The notes: a model not told the origin generated them from the letters alone. A stretch of DNA of 33,291 nt from an uncultured Clostridia bacterium (GCA_934792465.1 CAKVOK010000041.1:1-33291), one strand, 5' to 3'; shown: positions 25,085 through 33,284, counted from the stretch's first letter. Program-made: numbers and translations.

Positions 25085-27217
25085 TTGTTAAAAATAAGAT
25101 TTCCAAAAAATATAATAGTTTTAATTTCAGCCGTTGTTGTTGCGCTGATGCTTATTCAGACGGTGTCACTGACTTATGTGGCAAACAGCCAAAAAATTAT
25201 TCAGTATAACATTGCTGCGGGCGGAGATTTTGAAAAATGTGCGGAAGGCTTTGAAACAAAGCTAAATAAAACCAAGGAAGCCGCAATGATTATGTTAAAC
25301 GATAAGAACGTATATAATATGCTGTTTAAAGAAGAGATAACCCATGAAGACAAAATGAATTTTAATTCTGCATACATAGAATATATTAAAAACAATATTT
25401 ACGGAATAAGCAATATATTTATATATAATGATGCCGTAAAGAAAATATATTCAAAGGGTTTTTTTGAAAAAGACATATCGGAAATACCTGATAATACAAC
25501 AAAAAAATATATTCTTAATGCAACAAACGACAGAAAAAAGTTTGATTTCTTTGTGGGTAATCAAAATTTTGTATATGCAGGATATAATGCAACAGATAAT
25601 GAAAATCAAGTTTTAAGAATGAAGTTTTTGACATCCAAAAAAAATGCGGGATGTCTGCTTGTGGATATGAAACTGAATGATATTTCGGATATATTTGCAG
25701 AGTTTAAAGATAGCTTTAATTGCGATATGTATGTTGAGGACAAAAACGGGAAGTCGATTTTCGGAAAAGAAACAAAAATTTTTAGGTATGCCGAAAAAAA
25801 TGATAATTCGCCGATTTTTAAAGAAAATCATACAGAATATTTTGTATTGTGCAAAAGTACGGATGATGCAAAAATAACAGCAATAATAAATACCGAAAAT
25901 ATTAAAGCTGGCTATTCGGAAAGACGAAATCTTGCGGTTACAAATATGGTTACTATATTTGTACTTGTGATTTTAGCCGGATTTATAGTTGTATTAATGT
26001 ATGTGTACGACACTGTTAAGAAAAACGAACATATGCAGACACTTAATGAAATTCAAAGACGAAGTAACCAGCTGATGCAAACAAAGGAACATATAATTAA
26101 TTGCCTGTTCTATCCGGATGACTATGATATCATAAAGGCAAAAGAATATATTGCATCGGTTATGCCGAACGGAGAATATACAAAATTATTTCTCATGCGT
26201 ATTGACATAAGTGATTATAAAGAATTTGCAAAGAAGCAAAAACTCAAAAATGTTTCACTGTATAAATACGGAATTATAAATATTTGTGAAGAAATTTTAA
26301 ACAGATATTTTAAGACACTGACGATTTATGAACAAAATGAATATATAATTTTTGCCGTTATTTATTGTAATGAAGATTATATAGAAAAAGCACATCTTGC
26401 ATATGAAGAATGCAATGCTGAGGTGCTGAATTATATCGGAGAGGGTTTATGCGGATTTGTAAGTAGGTTATGTGATGTAGAAGAAATGAATGTTCAAAAC
26501 GATATTCTTTCTAAGATGGCTGAATACAAATTTATTTATGAAGAGCCTGTTTTTCTGGATTACAGTATAGCCGAACGTGAAAATCAAAATGGTAGCACGG
26601 AAACAAAAAAACGCATAAACGAGCTGTGCAACTCATTTTTTGAAGAAAATGGAGAAATTACAGTTAATGAATTTTTTGAATGGCTTAAAGGACTTGATAT
26701 ATCCGAAATAAGAAAAATGCTTTTGATTTTGCCTTATGCGATATTAGGGCATATAAACAGCCGGATAAGTGAAATCAATATCAGTGAGCAGCAGTGCGCC
26801 GAAAATATAAACAATGCCGAATCACTTTCACAGGTTTATAAGTATATAATGACAATCATGAACAGTGTACGAGCTTCAAGAGCAGATGAAGGCAGCTATT
26901 TTATACGCCGCGTCACGGCATACATTGATGAAAACTGTGAAAGTTCGGATTTGTGTAGTGATTTTATTGCGGATAAACTTGGTATGAATAAGGCATATTT
27001 ATTGCGTAAATTCAAACAGACAGCAGGAATGTCAATTCAGGAGGCAATTAATGTAAAAAGGCTTGAAAGGTTGGCGGAACGCCTTGTCGGAAGTGATGAA
27101 AGCGTACGGTCAATTATAACCTCGCTCGGCGTGTCAAATCATAATTATTTTATGGTAATGTTTAAGAAAAAATATAGTATGACGCCTACGGAATATAGAC
27201 AGAGATACAGAAAATAA
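25085..27217 (+). CDS. Membrane-bound AraC-family regulator with extracellular sensor domain (YesS-like)
   Basis: This 710-residue regulator starts at TTG 25085 after AGAGGGGG (25068-25075). One membrane helix lies at about residues 8-30 (IIVLISAVVVALMLIQTVSL) and a second at about 285-307 (TIFVLVILAGFIVVLMYVY), with a predicted extracellular sensor of about 250 residues between them. The cytoplasmic part ends in an AraC-type double helix-turn-helix at about 606-710 (SDFIADKLGMNKAYLLRKFK; SVRSIITSLGVSNHNYFMVMFKKKYSMTPTEYR). The layout equals YesS-like regulators of Bacillus and relatives, which control nearby genes for uptake and degradation of plant cell wall sugars. It lies inside the operon, so it probably activates its own cluster from the promoter at 3649 when a glycan fragment is sensed. 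No separate promoter of its own was recognised. Confidence 0.88.
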   Translation: MLKIRFPKNIIVLISAVVVALMLIQTVSLTYVANSQKIIQYNIAAGGDFEKCAEGFETKLNKTKEAAMIMLNDKNVYNMLFKEEITHEDKMNFNSAYIEYIKNNIYGISNIFIYNDAVKKIYSKGFFEKDISEIPDNTTKKYILNATNDRKKFDFFVGNQNFVYAGYNATDNENQVLRMKFLTSKKNAGCLLVDMKLNDISDIFAEFKDSFNCDMYVEDKNGKSIFGKETKIFRYAEKNDNSPIFKENHTEYFVLCKSTDDAKITAIINTENIKAGYSERRNLAVTNMVTIFVLVILAGFIVVLMYVYDTVKKNEHMQTLNEIQRRSNQLMQTKEHIINCLFYPDDYDIIKAKEYIASVMPNGEYTKLFLMRIDISDYKEFAKKQKLKNVSLYKYGIINICEEILNRYFKTLTIYEQNEYIIFAVIYCNEDYIEKAHLAYEECNAEVLNYIGEGLCGFVSRLCDVEEMNVQNDILSKMAEYKFIYEEPVFLDYSIAERENQNGSTETKKRINELCNSFFEENGEITVNEFFEWLKGLDISEIRKMLLILPYAILGHINSRISEINISEQQCAENINNAESLSQVYKYIMTIMNSVRASRADEGSYFIRRVTAYIDENCESSDLCSDFIADKLGMNKAYLLRKFKQTAGMSIQEAINVKRLERLAERLVGSDESVRSIITSLGVSNHNYFMVMFKKKYSMTPTEYRQRYRK

Positions 27218-27246
27218 AAAAGTGAAATTGGCTTGGAAGGGAGTTA

Positions 27247-28230
27247 GTGAGAGAACCGATGTATGCAGACAAATGCAGTAATGCAATATACTTTATAGGA
27301 AGATGGGGATTTGAAAAAGACTTTGCACAGACAGTATCTCCGGGTGCATCAATTGAAATAAATTTTGAAGGCGATTACCTTTTGTTGCATTTTAATATAG
27401 ATTTTAATCAGCAGCCGTTCCCACATCTTTGGATATGCATTGATAATGGGGTGATGACAGAGGTAACGGTAGACAGATTTATAAGGATTAATACGGAGAA
27501 TCTGCAAAGTTCACGTCATACAGCTCAGATAATATTCAAAGGAGCAGTTGAGTGTCAAGCAAGGTGGTACAGTCAGTTGACAGCAAAAATTTCGTTTATG
27601 GGAGCTGAAGCAGATGGTTTTTTTGAAGTAAACACGAAAAACAGAAATCAAATTGAGTTTATAGGTGATTCAATAACAGAGGGAATATTAATAGATGCCG
27701 ATCGCAGAAATTCACCGATTGAAGCGAATAATAGAGTTTATCAAGACGATGTGTGTGCTTCGTACGGATGGCTTACGGCCAGAATGCTGAATATGGATTT
27801 TGTGAATTGTGCATTTGGTGCAACAGGGACCACGCGTGCCGGCAGCGGAAGTGTGCCTCCGGCGGACGAAGCATACATGTATAATTATAACGGCTCTCAG
27901 ATTACACATAGGCAATCAAAATATGTTGTTATTAATCATGGCACAAATGATGCAGAAGCCTCAGCGGAAGAATATGAAAGAAAATACCGTATGCTTTTAA
28001 AATCTGTTAGAGAATATAACCCTAAGGCGAAAATTATTGCAATGAGTCCGTTTAACGGAACATATGAGCATGAGCTTGAAAGGGTAATTGAGAAATATAA
28101 TAAAGATATGAATGAAAAAATAATATTTGTAAACAGCAGTCACTGGATTGCATCGGAACCGCTGCATCCGATGCGTGAAGGACATAGGGCGGCAGCAAAT
28201 GAATTGACAAAAGTAATAAAAAATTTGTAA
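27247..28230 (+). CDS. SGNH-family carbohydrate esterase with N-terminal jelly-roll domain
   Basis: This 327-residue cytoplasmic hydrolase has no signal peptide. The start is GTG 27247 behind GGAAGGGAG. Residues 1-125 form a beta-sandwich, as in CE2-like acetylesterases. The SGNH domain has block I FIGDSITEG (S142), block III HGTNDAEA (N234) and block V EPLHP followed by REGH (H307). The residue three before the histidine is glutamate (E304) instead of the usual aspartate, so the catalytic acid is altered or absent. It likely removes O-acetyl groups from imported sugars, since it stands between the regulator and a sialic-acid-type lyase. A rhamnogalacturonan-type esterase cannot be excluded. 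Confidence 0.82.
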   Translation: MREPMYADKCSNAIYFIGRWGFEKDFAQTVSPGASIEINFEGDYLLLHFNIDFNQQPFPHLWICIDNGVMTEVTVDRFIRINTENLQSSRHTAQIIFKGAVECQARWYSQLTAKISFMGAEADGFFEVNTKNRNQIEFIGDSITEGILIDADRRNSPIEANNRVYQDDVCASYGWLTARMLNMDFVNCAFGATGTTRAGSGSVPPADEAYMYNYNGSQITHRQSKYVVINHGTNDAEASAEEYERKYRMLLKSVREYNPKAKIIAMSPFNGTYEHELERVIEKYNKDMNEKIIFVNSSHWIASEPLHPMREGHRAAANELTKVIKNL

Positions 28231-28242
28231 GGGAGAATAACA

Positions 28243-29157
28243 ATGCTTAAATTTAATAAATTTGCCATAATACCGGCACTTGCAACAATGTACGACAAAG
28301 ACGAGAATTTTGATGAAAAAGCACAGAGAAGACTGATAAGAAAACTGCTTGAAAAAGGCATAGATGGATTTTACATAGGCGGTGCAACAGGTGAAGGATT
28401 TTTAATGAGTCCGGAGGAAAGAAAAAGGGTAATATCGGTGAGCCTTGATGAAATCGGCGGAAAAGTACCGGCAATAGTTTATTCCGGAAGCAATGATACA
28501 AAGACGGCTGTTGAACTTACGAGGTTTGCGGAAAAGGAGGGAGCAGATGCATTTTCTTCTGTAAGACCTTATTACGGTGCATTTTCACAAGCACAAATAA
28601 GACAGTATTACAAAACATTATCGGAATGTGTAAATATTCCGCTTATAATATATAACAATAGCAGCGCACAAATGAATGGGATAGACGAAATGAAGGATAT
28701 TTGCGATTTGCCAAACTGCGGCGGAATAAAATATACACTCATGAACCACTATGAAATGAAGCTTGCGAAAAAGTTTACGGGAAAGCTTGTATTCAGTGGT
28801 GCTGATGAAATGTTTGCTTCTGCAATGATAGCCGGAGTGGATGGCGCAATAGGAAGTACATATAATTTTGCGGCTGATTTATTTATAAGACTCCGAGAAA
28901 ATTTTGAAAACGGGAACTTTGGCGAGGTTCAGCTGTTAAATGAGATTGATGCAAGGTTTATTGATATTATGTTTAAAAATTCATTTATGGGCAGTATGAA
29001 AGCAATTTTTGAAATGATGGGAATAGGAAAGCGAATTTCAAGATCACCAGACCTTACATTGGATGAAGCCCAAACGGCAAATCTGAAAAGTGACCTTAAG
29101 GCGTTGAGAGAAGAATATAATTTGTCGGGAATTGAGTTTTTGGATATAATGGGATGA
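28243..29157 (+). CDS. nanA: N-acetylneuraminate lyase (DHDPS/NAL superfamily)
   Basis: This 304-residue TIM-barrel aldolase is predicted to split N-acetylneuraminate into ManNAc and pyruvate in the cytoplasm. The Schiff-base lysine is K163 (GGIKYTL), the catalytic tyrosine Y137 (PLIIYNN), and the carboxylate-binding loop is GGATGEGF at residues 46-53. The stretch SGADEMFASAMIAGVDGAIG followed by STYN matches the sialic acid lyase signature: D188, E189 and S205 fall where the E. coli enzyme uses D191, E192 and S208 to hold the glycerol side chain. This favours NAL over dihydrodipicolinate synthase. A48 replaces the usual serine, and the usual proline after YN is missing, so a related 2-keto-3-deoxy sugar acid is possible. 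It is twelve bases after the esterase gene and overlaps the next gene by ATGA. Confidence 0.82.
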   Translation: MLKFNKFAIIPALATMYDKDENFDEKAQRRLIRKLLEKGIDGFYIGGATGEGFLMSPEERKRVISVSLDEIGGKVPAIVYSGSNDTKTAVELTRFAEKEGADAFSSVRPYYGAFSQAQIRQYYKTLSECVNIPLIIYNNSSAQMNGIDEMKDICDLPNCGGIKYTLMNHYEMKLAKKFTGKLVFSGADEMFASAMIAGVDGAIGSTYNFAADLFIRLRENFENGNFGEVQLLNEIDARFIDIMFKNSFMGSMKAIFEMMGIGKRISRSPDLTLDEAQTANLKSDLKALREEYNLSGIEFLDIMG

Positions 29158-29999
29158 GGGATATAATAATACTCGTTATGGCTGTTTCGTTTTCTGTATT
29201 TCAGGTTGTTACAAAGAAATTGTACGGAGAAGAAGACAGTACGAACGTATATATGTTTAATTTGATTTCGATACTTGCATCATTCATTATATTTTTAATA
29301 ATTTCGAGAGGAAAATTTACATATAACGGGAAAACAATGATGTATGCTGTATACTACGGAATAACGTATATTTCAGCACTTGTGTTCAGCTTGCTGGCAA
29401 TTGAAAATGGTTCTCTTGCGTTGTCAACACTCATAATGTCATATTCGCTTATTATTCCTGCATTATATGGGGTGATGTTTTTGGGAGAGAAACCGACGGT
29501 CTTTGCTGTTGCCGGAATATTGTTGCTGGTAATTTCGCTTTATATGACAAACAAAGCGGAAAAGACAAACGGAATTTCGGCAACTTGGATTGTATATGCG
29601 GCATTGTCATTTGTGTGCAACGGTGCTTGTGCGACTCTTCAAAAAATACAGCAGGTAGCTTACAGAGGTAAATATATATCAGAATTTATGCTTACGGGGC
29701 TTTTGGCAGCGGCGGTAATTGCTATACTGACGATATTTTACAGGAAAAAGTCATGGAAAATATCAAAAAGCGGAATAAGGTACGGTGCAATTACAGGTTT
29801 TTTAAATGGAATGGGAAATTTGTTTATTATGATGCTTGCATCAAGCGTGCCGGCAGTGATATTGTATCCGGTTTTTTCGGGAGGAAGCATTATACTTACA
29901 TGTATAATATCATTGTATTTTTTTCGTGAAAAGCTGACAAAACGTCAAGGTGTGGGTGTTATATTCGGAATTATTTCAATTATATTGCTTAATTTGTAA
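29154..29999 (+). CDS. DMT-superfamily (EamA-like) transporter
   Basis: This 281-residue integral membrane protein has about ten hydrophobic segments arranged as two EamA-type halves (about residues 1-135 and 145-281). Marks of the family are the glycine- and alanine-rich helices, AIENGSLALSTLIMSYSLII with PALYGVMFLGEKP closing the first half, and a mirrored FREKLTKRQGVGVIFGIISI at the end. DMT transporters move small metabolites, often outward or by exchange. Which solute is unknown. Its place directly behind the lyase, with overlapping start and stop, suggests it handles a sugar or a product of lyase action. There is no visible ribosome binding site of its own beyond GGG, so translation is probably coupled to the lyase gene. 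Confidence 0.85.
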   Translation: MRDIIILVMAVSFSVFQVVTKKLYGEEDSTNVYMFNLISILASFIIFLIISRGKFTYNGKTMMYAVYYGITYISALVFSLLAIENGSLALSTLIMSYSLIIPALYGVMFLGEKPTVFAVAGILLLVISLYMTNKAEKTNGISATWIVYAALSFVCNGACATLQKIQQVAYRGKYISEFMLTGLLAAAVIAILTIFYRKKSWKISKSGIRYGAITGFLNGMGNLFIMMLASSVPAVILYPVFSGGSIILTCIISLYFFREKLTKRQGVGVIFGIISIILLNL

Positions 30000-30030
30000 A
30001 AAGATTGCCTAAGCGGAGGAGAAGAAAGTA

Positions 30031-31182
30031 ATGGATTTTAAAAAATATTTAACGGATAATGTGCTTGATTTCTGGCTGAAAAACTCTTTAGATTTCGAAA
30101 ACGGAGGCATCTATACTCAGCTTGACTGAAACGGAGAGATTTACGGAACAGAAAAAAGCGTTTGGTTTCAAGGTCGTGCTTTATGGTCCTTCTCAAAAGC
30201 ATACAACAAAATTGAAAAGAGGAAAGAGTACATTGAGGCATCGGAAAATATATACAGATTTTTGAAGTATTGTACGGATACAGATGGCAGAATGTTTTTT
30301 ACGGTTACAAAAGAAGGGCTGCCGATTCAAAAAAGACGGTACTTTTTTAGTGAAACATTTGCCGCAATAGGGTGTGCAGAGTATTATAAAGCTTGTAACA
30401 ATGACATGGTGTGGGAAGACGCAAAGCGGTATTTTGAAATGGCTTGTCGGGTATTTTATAATAATGAACTAACAACACCAAAATTCACAAATCTAAATAT
30501 GAAAGCACTGTCACCAATAATGATTATGCTGTCAACTGCACAGGTTATGGCAAGTGTGGGTAAAGAAAGTGATAGGTATAAGGCTGTTGAAAGGGATATG
30601 GCAGAGAGAATAATAAGCGGCGGATTTTTAAATGAGAAAGTTGGTGCATTACTTGAAAATGTTGGAGAAGATGGAAAGTTTTGCGACACTCCGACAGGTC
30701 GACTTGTAAACCCGGGGCATTCTTTGGAGGCAGCGTGGCTTTTGATGTATGAAGGGTGTATCGACAATAAAAAAGAGTTGATTGAAATAGGGAAAAAAGT
30801 AATTGATTTGACGATGCCTCGCGGTTTGGATGAAAAATTTGGAGGCATTATAGCCTTTACGGATGCTCTCGGCAAACCGGCAACTGCCCTTGAATGGGAT
30901 ATGAAATTATGGTGGCCTCAATGCGAAGCAATAATTGCAAATAAAATGGCATATATGTTATTTAAAGAAGAAAAATACAACAGTAATTATCAGTCATTGC
31001 TGAAATATGCTTTTGAAAATTTTGAGGATAACGATAATGGAGAATGGTATGGCTATCTGCATTATGACAATACGCCGTTAACGTACATAAAAGGTAATAT
31101 TTTTAAAGGTCCGTTTCATTTGCCGAGAATGTTAATCATTTTGGAAGTTTTAGATTCTACCGAAAATATTTTGGAAATATAG
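30031..31182 (+). pseudogene. N-acylglucosamine 2-epimerase (AGE) family gene with in-frame TGA
   Basis: From ATG 30031 (after GCGGAGGAG) the frame spans 384 codons, the normal AGE length, with one TGA at codon 33 (30127-30129). Around it the protein reads GGIYTQLD, stop, NGEIYGTEKSVWFQGR. AGE proteins usually have arginine there (LDRDG or LDRNG), so CGA-to-TGA is the simplest change. All else is intact: R49 in WFQGR, H230 and E233 in NPGHSLEA, EWDMKLWWPQCEA, and H363 in KGPFHLP. AGE enzymes interconvert ManNAc and GlcNAc or related sugars, the step after the lyase two genes upstream. A fragment from TTG 30262 could be made but would lack R49. No suppressor or Sec signal was recognised. Confidence 0.8.
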
Positions 31183-31208
31183 ATAGAAGGATAAACGGGG
31201 GAAATATA

Positions 31209-31875
31209 ACGAAGCTTGAAGGTCTTAAAATTAATTTTTTGGGAGACAGTATAACGGAGGGTTATCTTGCCGGAGGCAAGGACAAGGTTTATCATGCGGT
31301 GTTAGCAAAGCAAGCAAAGCTTGCTGTTGCAAGAAATTACGGAATAAGCGCTACCAAATATGCGTTTCAAAGCGGCTATCCGGAGCGCCCGAAAACCGAA
31401 GCGGATGCACAGTCGTTTTGTGAAAGATTTACCAAGATGGACGATGATGCGGACGTCGTGATTGTTTTCGGCGGTACAAACGATTACGGTCATGGCGATG
31501 CACCGATTGGCGGATTTTCCGATAGAGATTATAATACGCTTTACGGTGCGTGCCATTATCTTTACAGCGGTCTTATCAAAAAATATCTCGGTAAGCCAAT
31601 TATAATTATGACACCGCTGCACCGTGTGGGTGAGCTCAAAAAATACCGGTTCTGTGAAAACATGGGGGTGTGGAACATTGAGGGACTATGTAAATATAAT
31701 CCGTGAGGTAGCTGAATACTATTCACTTCCGGTTTTTGACCTTTATGCAAACAGCGGACTTCAGCCGGAATTGGCAGAGATTAGGGAGAAATATATCCCT
31801 GACGGACTGCATCCGAATGCGGAAGGACATAAAATTATAGCAACAAAGTTAAAAAGTTTTTTGGAACAGTTATAA
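31209..31875 (+). pseudogene. SGNH hydrolase gene, start codon lost and frameshifted
   Basis: The reading frame begins KLEGLKINFLGDSITEG, with GDS block I followed by GGTNDYGHGDAP (block III). After a shift it ends with DGLHPNAEGHK (block V), so all three catalytic blocks of a free-standing SGNH hydrolase of about 220 residues are present. Two lesions separate them from function. The codon at the expected start (31209, seven bases after GGGGG) is ACG instead of ATG. A G5 run (31664-31668) carries one G too many, so the first frame ends at 31706 and the second continues to 31875. Four Gs would give ENMGCGTLRDYV and join both parts. A TTG at 31239 could start translation only inside the GDS block. 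It is probably a second sugar esterase, now decayed. Confidence 0.78.
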
Positions 31876-31904
31876 TAAAAAATTTATACAGGAGGAATAA
31901 GATT

Positions 31905-32615
31905 ATGATAAGAGTTCTTGTGTGGAATGAATACGAACGAGACAGAACAAGGAAGGAGGCAGCCGAGATTTATCCGAATGGCATTCACAATGCAATTGCA
32001 AACTTTTTGAAATGTGACGATATTTCTGTTAAAACAGCAACCTTGGATGATACTGACTGCGGTATCACAGACGAGGTGTTAAAAAATACCGATGTAATTA
32101 TCTGGTGGGGGCATGTAATGCACCATAAAGTTCCAGACGAAATAGCAATGAAGGTTCGTAACGCAGTTTTAGAGGGAATGGGTGCAATTTTTCTGCATTC
32201 TGCGCATTATTCAAAACCTTTTAAATTACTTATGGGCACAAGCTGTACTTTAGGTTGGAGAGAGAATGGAGATATGGAAAGAGTGTGGGTATGCAAACCG
32301 TCACATCCTATTGTTCAAGGTATTGGTAGATACATAAAGCTTCCTAATGAGGAAACATATGCGGAACCGTTTGATATTCCGGAACCGGATCAGCTTATTA
32401 TGATTGGTTGGTATGATGGGGGAGAGGTGTTTCGTTCGGGCTGCTGTTATAACAGAGGCAACGGAAAAATATTTTATTTCCAGCCGGGACATGAAACGTT
32501 CCCGACATTCTATAACCCGGATGTTCAGACAATTATCAGAAATGCCGTTAGGTGGGCTGCTCCTACATATAGAGCAGAACTTGACTGTCCGTGTATTAAG
32601 AAGCTTGATGACTAA
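31905..32615 (+). CDS. ThuA-like protein (trehalose utilisation family)
   Basis: This 236-residue cytoplasmic protein starts with ATG 31905 after AGGAGG. It has the ThuA fold, a glutamine-amidotransferase-like flavodoxin-type fold: MIRVLVWNEYERDR at the first strand, VIIWWGHVMHHKVPDE near residue 65, AIFLHSAHYSKPFKLLMG near residue 95, and GKIFYFQPGHETFPTFYNP followed by IIRNAVRWA at the end. ThuA-type proteins are common in sugar-catabolic clusters, and some take part in 3-keto-sugar or trehalose metabolism, but this protein's reaction is not known. It is the last intact gene of the operon, 29 bases after the decayed SGNH hydrolase. The length is normal for the family and nothing is damaged. 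Confidence 0.85.
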   Translation: MIRVLVWNEYERDRTRKEAAEIYPNGIHNAIANFLKCDDISVKTATLDDTDCGITDEVLKNTDVIIWWGHVMHHKVPDEIAMKVRNAVLEGMGAIFLHSAHYSKPFKLLMGTSCTLGWRENGDMERVWVCKPSHPIVQGIGRYIKLPNEETYAEPFDIPEPDQLIMIGWYDGGEVFRSGCCYNRGNGKIFYFQPGHETFPTFYNPDVQTIIRNAVRWAAPTYRAELDCPCIKKLDD

Positions 32616-32621
32616 CTAAGG

Positions 32622-32640
32622 GTCTGTAAAATGTACAGAC
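32622..32640 (+). terminator. Short hairpin after the last operon gene
   Basis: GTCTGTA (32622-32628) pairs with TACAGAC (32634-32640) around a five-base loop, seven bases after the ThuA stop. No T-run follows, so it is a weak terminator candidate at best. Confidence 0.35.
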
Positions 32641-32644
32641 ATCA

Positions 32645-32775
32645 CAAAGCAAAAAACATGGTATAAACGAAAACACATCAAACAGTCGCTGGGCTATATG
32701 AGTCCGGTGGAGTACAGACATAGCCTTGGATTAGCGGTATAAAACGGTCCAAGAATATGTCTGCACCCACCCATT
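32645..32775 (+). mobile_element. IS3-family transposase C-terminal relic and right end
   Basis: The translation from about 32650 to the TAA at 32740-32742 reads TWYKRKHIKQSLGYMSPVEY then RHSLGLAV, the C-terminus of IS3-type orfB transposases (RIKQSLGYMSPVEYR). No earlier part of the transposase is present. Bases 32718-32761 are repeated in inverted orientation at 3492-3535 (41 of 44). The tail TCTGCACCCACCC at 32760-32772 probably holds the IS right end. The element is dead. Confidence 0.75.
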
Positions 32776-32880
32776 TTTATATGCTGCCCATATATTATTT
32801 ATGAACAGAGCGGATGTTGTTAATGAAAAGCGCCTTTTATTATATCTGCTTTAATCATGTCATACAGACAAATTTATTTG

Positions 32881-33000
32881 AGGGGAAATAAGTAGCGGAA
32901 GGACACTAGCTGAAGCGAGTAGTCGCTCTCCAAAGATAAGTTTGCAGGATACAAAGTCCTACTTATTTGTGTCTGAAGGAATATTCGGTACACATAAGTA
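32881..33000 (+). ncRNA. Candidate structured RNA with alternative stems, class unknown
   Basis: Stem A: AAATAAGT (32886-32893) with ACTTATTT (32961-32968), continued inward by AGGAC (32900-32904) with GTCCT (32956-32960). Inside lies a hairpin AGCGA/TCGCT (32914-32918 and 32923-32927). Stem B, which excludes A: TACTTAT-GTGT (32960-32972, two-base bulge) with ACACATAAGTA (32990-33000), 11 bp. Two stable stems sharing one strand are typical of a switch or attenuator. I do not recognise a known class, and no T-run follows. Confidence 0.35.
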
Positions 33001-33051
33001 TACATTTCAAAAAGTTGACTCTCGCTGTTACTTACCGAGTTCAATTGGTTT

Positions 33052-33081
33052 TTGAGTCAATCCCAAATTTTGTAGTATACT
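33052..33081 (+). promoter_or_regulatory. Promoter-like site
   Basis: TTGAGT (33052-33057), an 18-base spacer and TATACT (33076-33081). The -35 box lies in the right arm of the TTGACTC/GAGTCAA inverted repeat, which could affect its use. No gene follows within the window. Confidence 0.4.
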
Positions 33082-33255
33082 AAAGCTAAAGATTGAAGCT
33101 TTTGAAAAGCTTATTATCTTATTATCTTAAAATTATCATAGAAGATCGAATCTACAGACTTTTGTTCACAGTCCCGTATTAAGCGTCATCAACCCTACGC
33201 TCGGCGGACAGTCTATAAATAATGACTGCTGAATAAATAAAAATTGGCTAAAGTA

Positions 33256-33284
33256 TTGGCTTTTTGAGCAATTTGTGGTATAAT
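33256..33284 (+). promoter_or_regulatory. Extended -10 promoter at the window edge
   Basis: TTGGCT (33256-33261), a 17-base spacer and TATAAT (33279-33284) with a TGG extension. The TGGTATAAT core and the 17-base spacing are the same as in the IS1182 transposase promoter at 2917-2945, so another insertion sequence may begin just beyond the window. Confidence 0.55.

Noticed and set aside
30127..30129. TGA in the epimerase gene as selenocysteine or a recoded stop
   Set aside because: The position is not catalytic in the family, which normally has arginine there. No convincing stem-loop follows the TGA, and TGA ends other genes of the operon normally.
30262..31182. A separate shorter epimerase gene from TTG 30262
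   Set aside because: There is no ribosome binding site, and it would lose the conserved WFQGR arginine. It is better explained as the 3' part of the interrupted gene.
31239..31706. A short intact SGNH protein starting at TTG 31239
   Set aside because: It would begin inside the GDS motif and lack the final His block, so it is not a working enzyme.
3481..32775. An active composite transposon carrying the operon
   Set aside because: Both IS3 copies are fragments without a transposase, and I see no matching target duplication. Only a past event could be meant.
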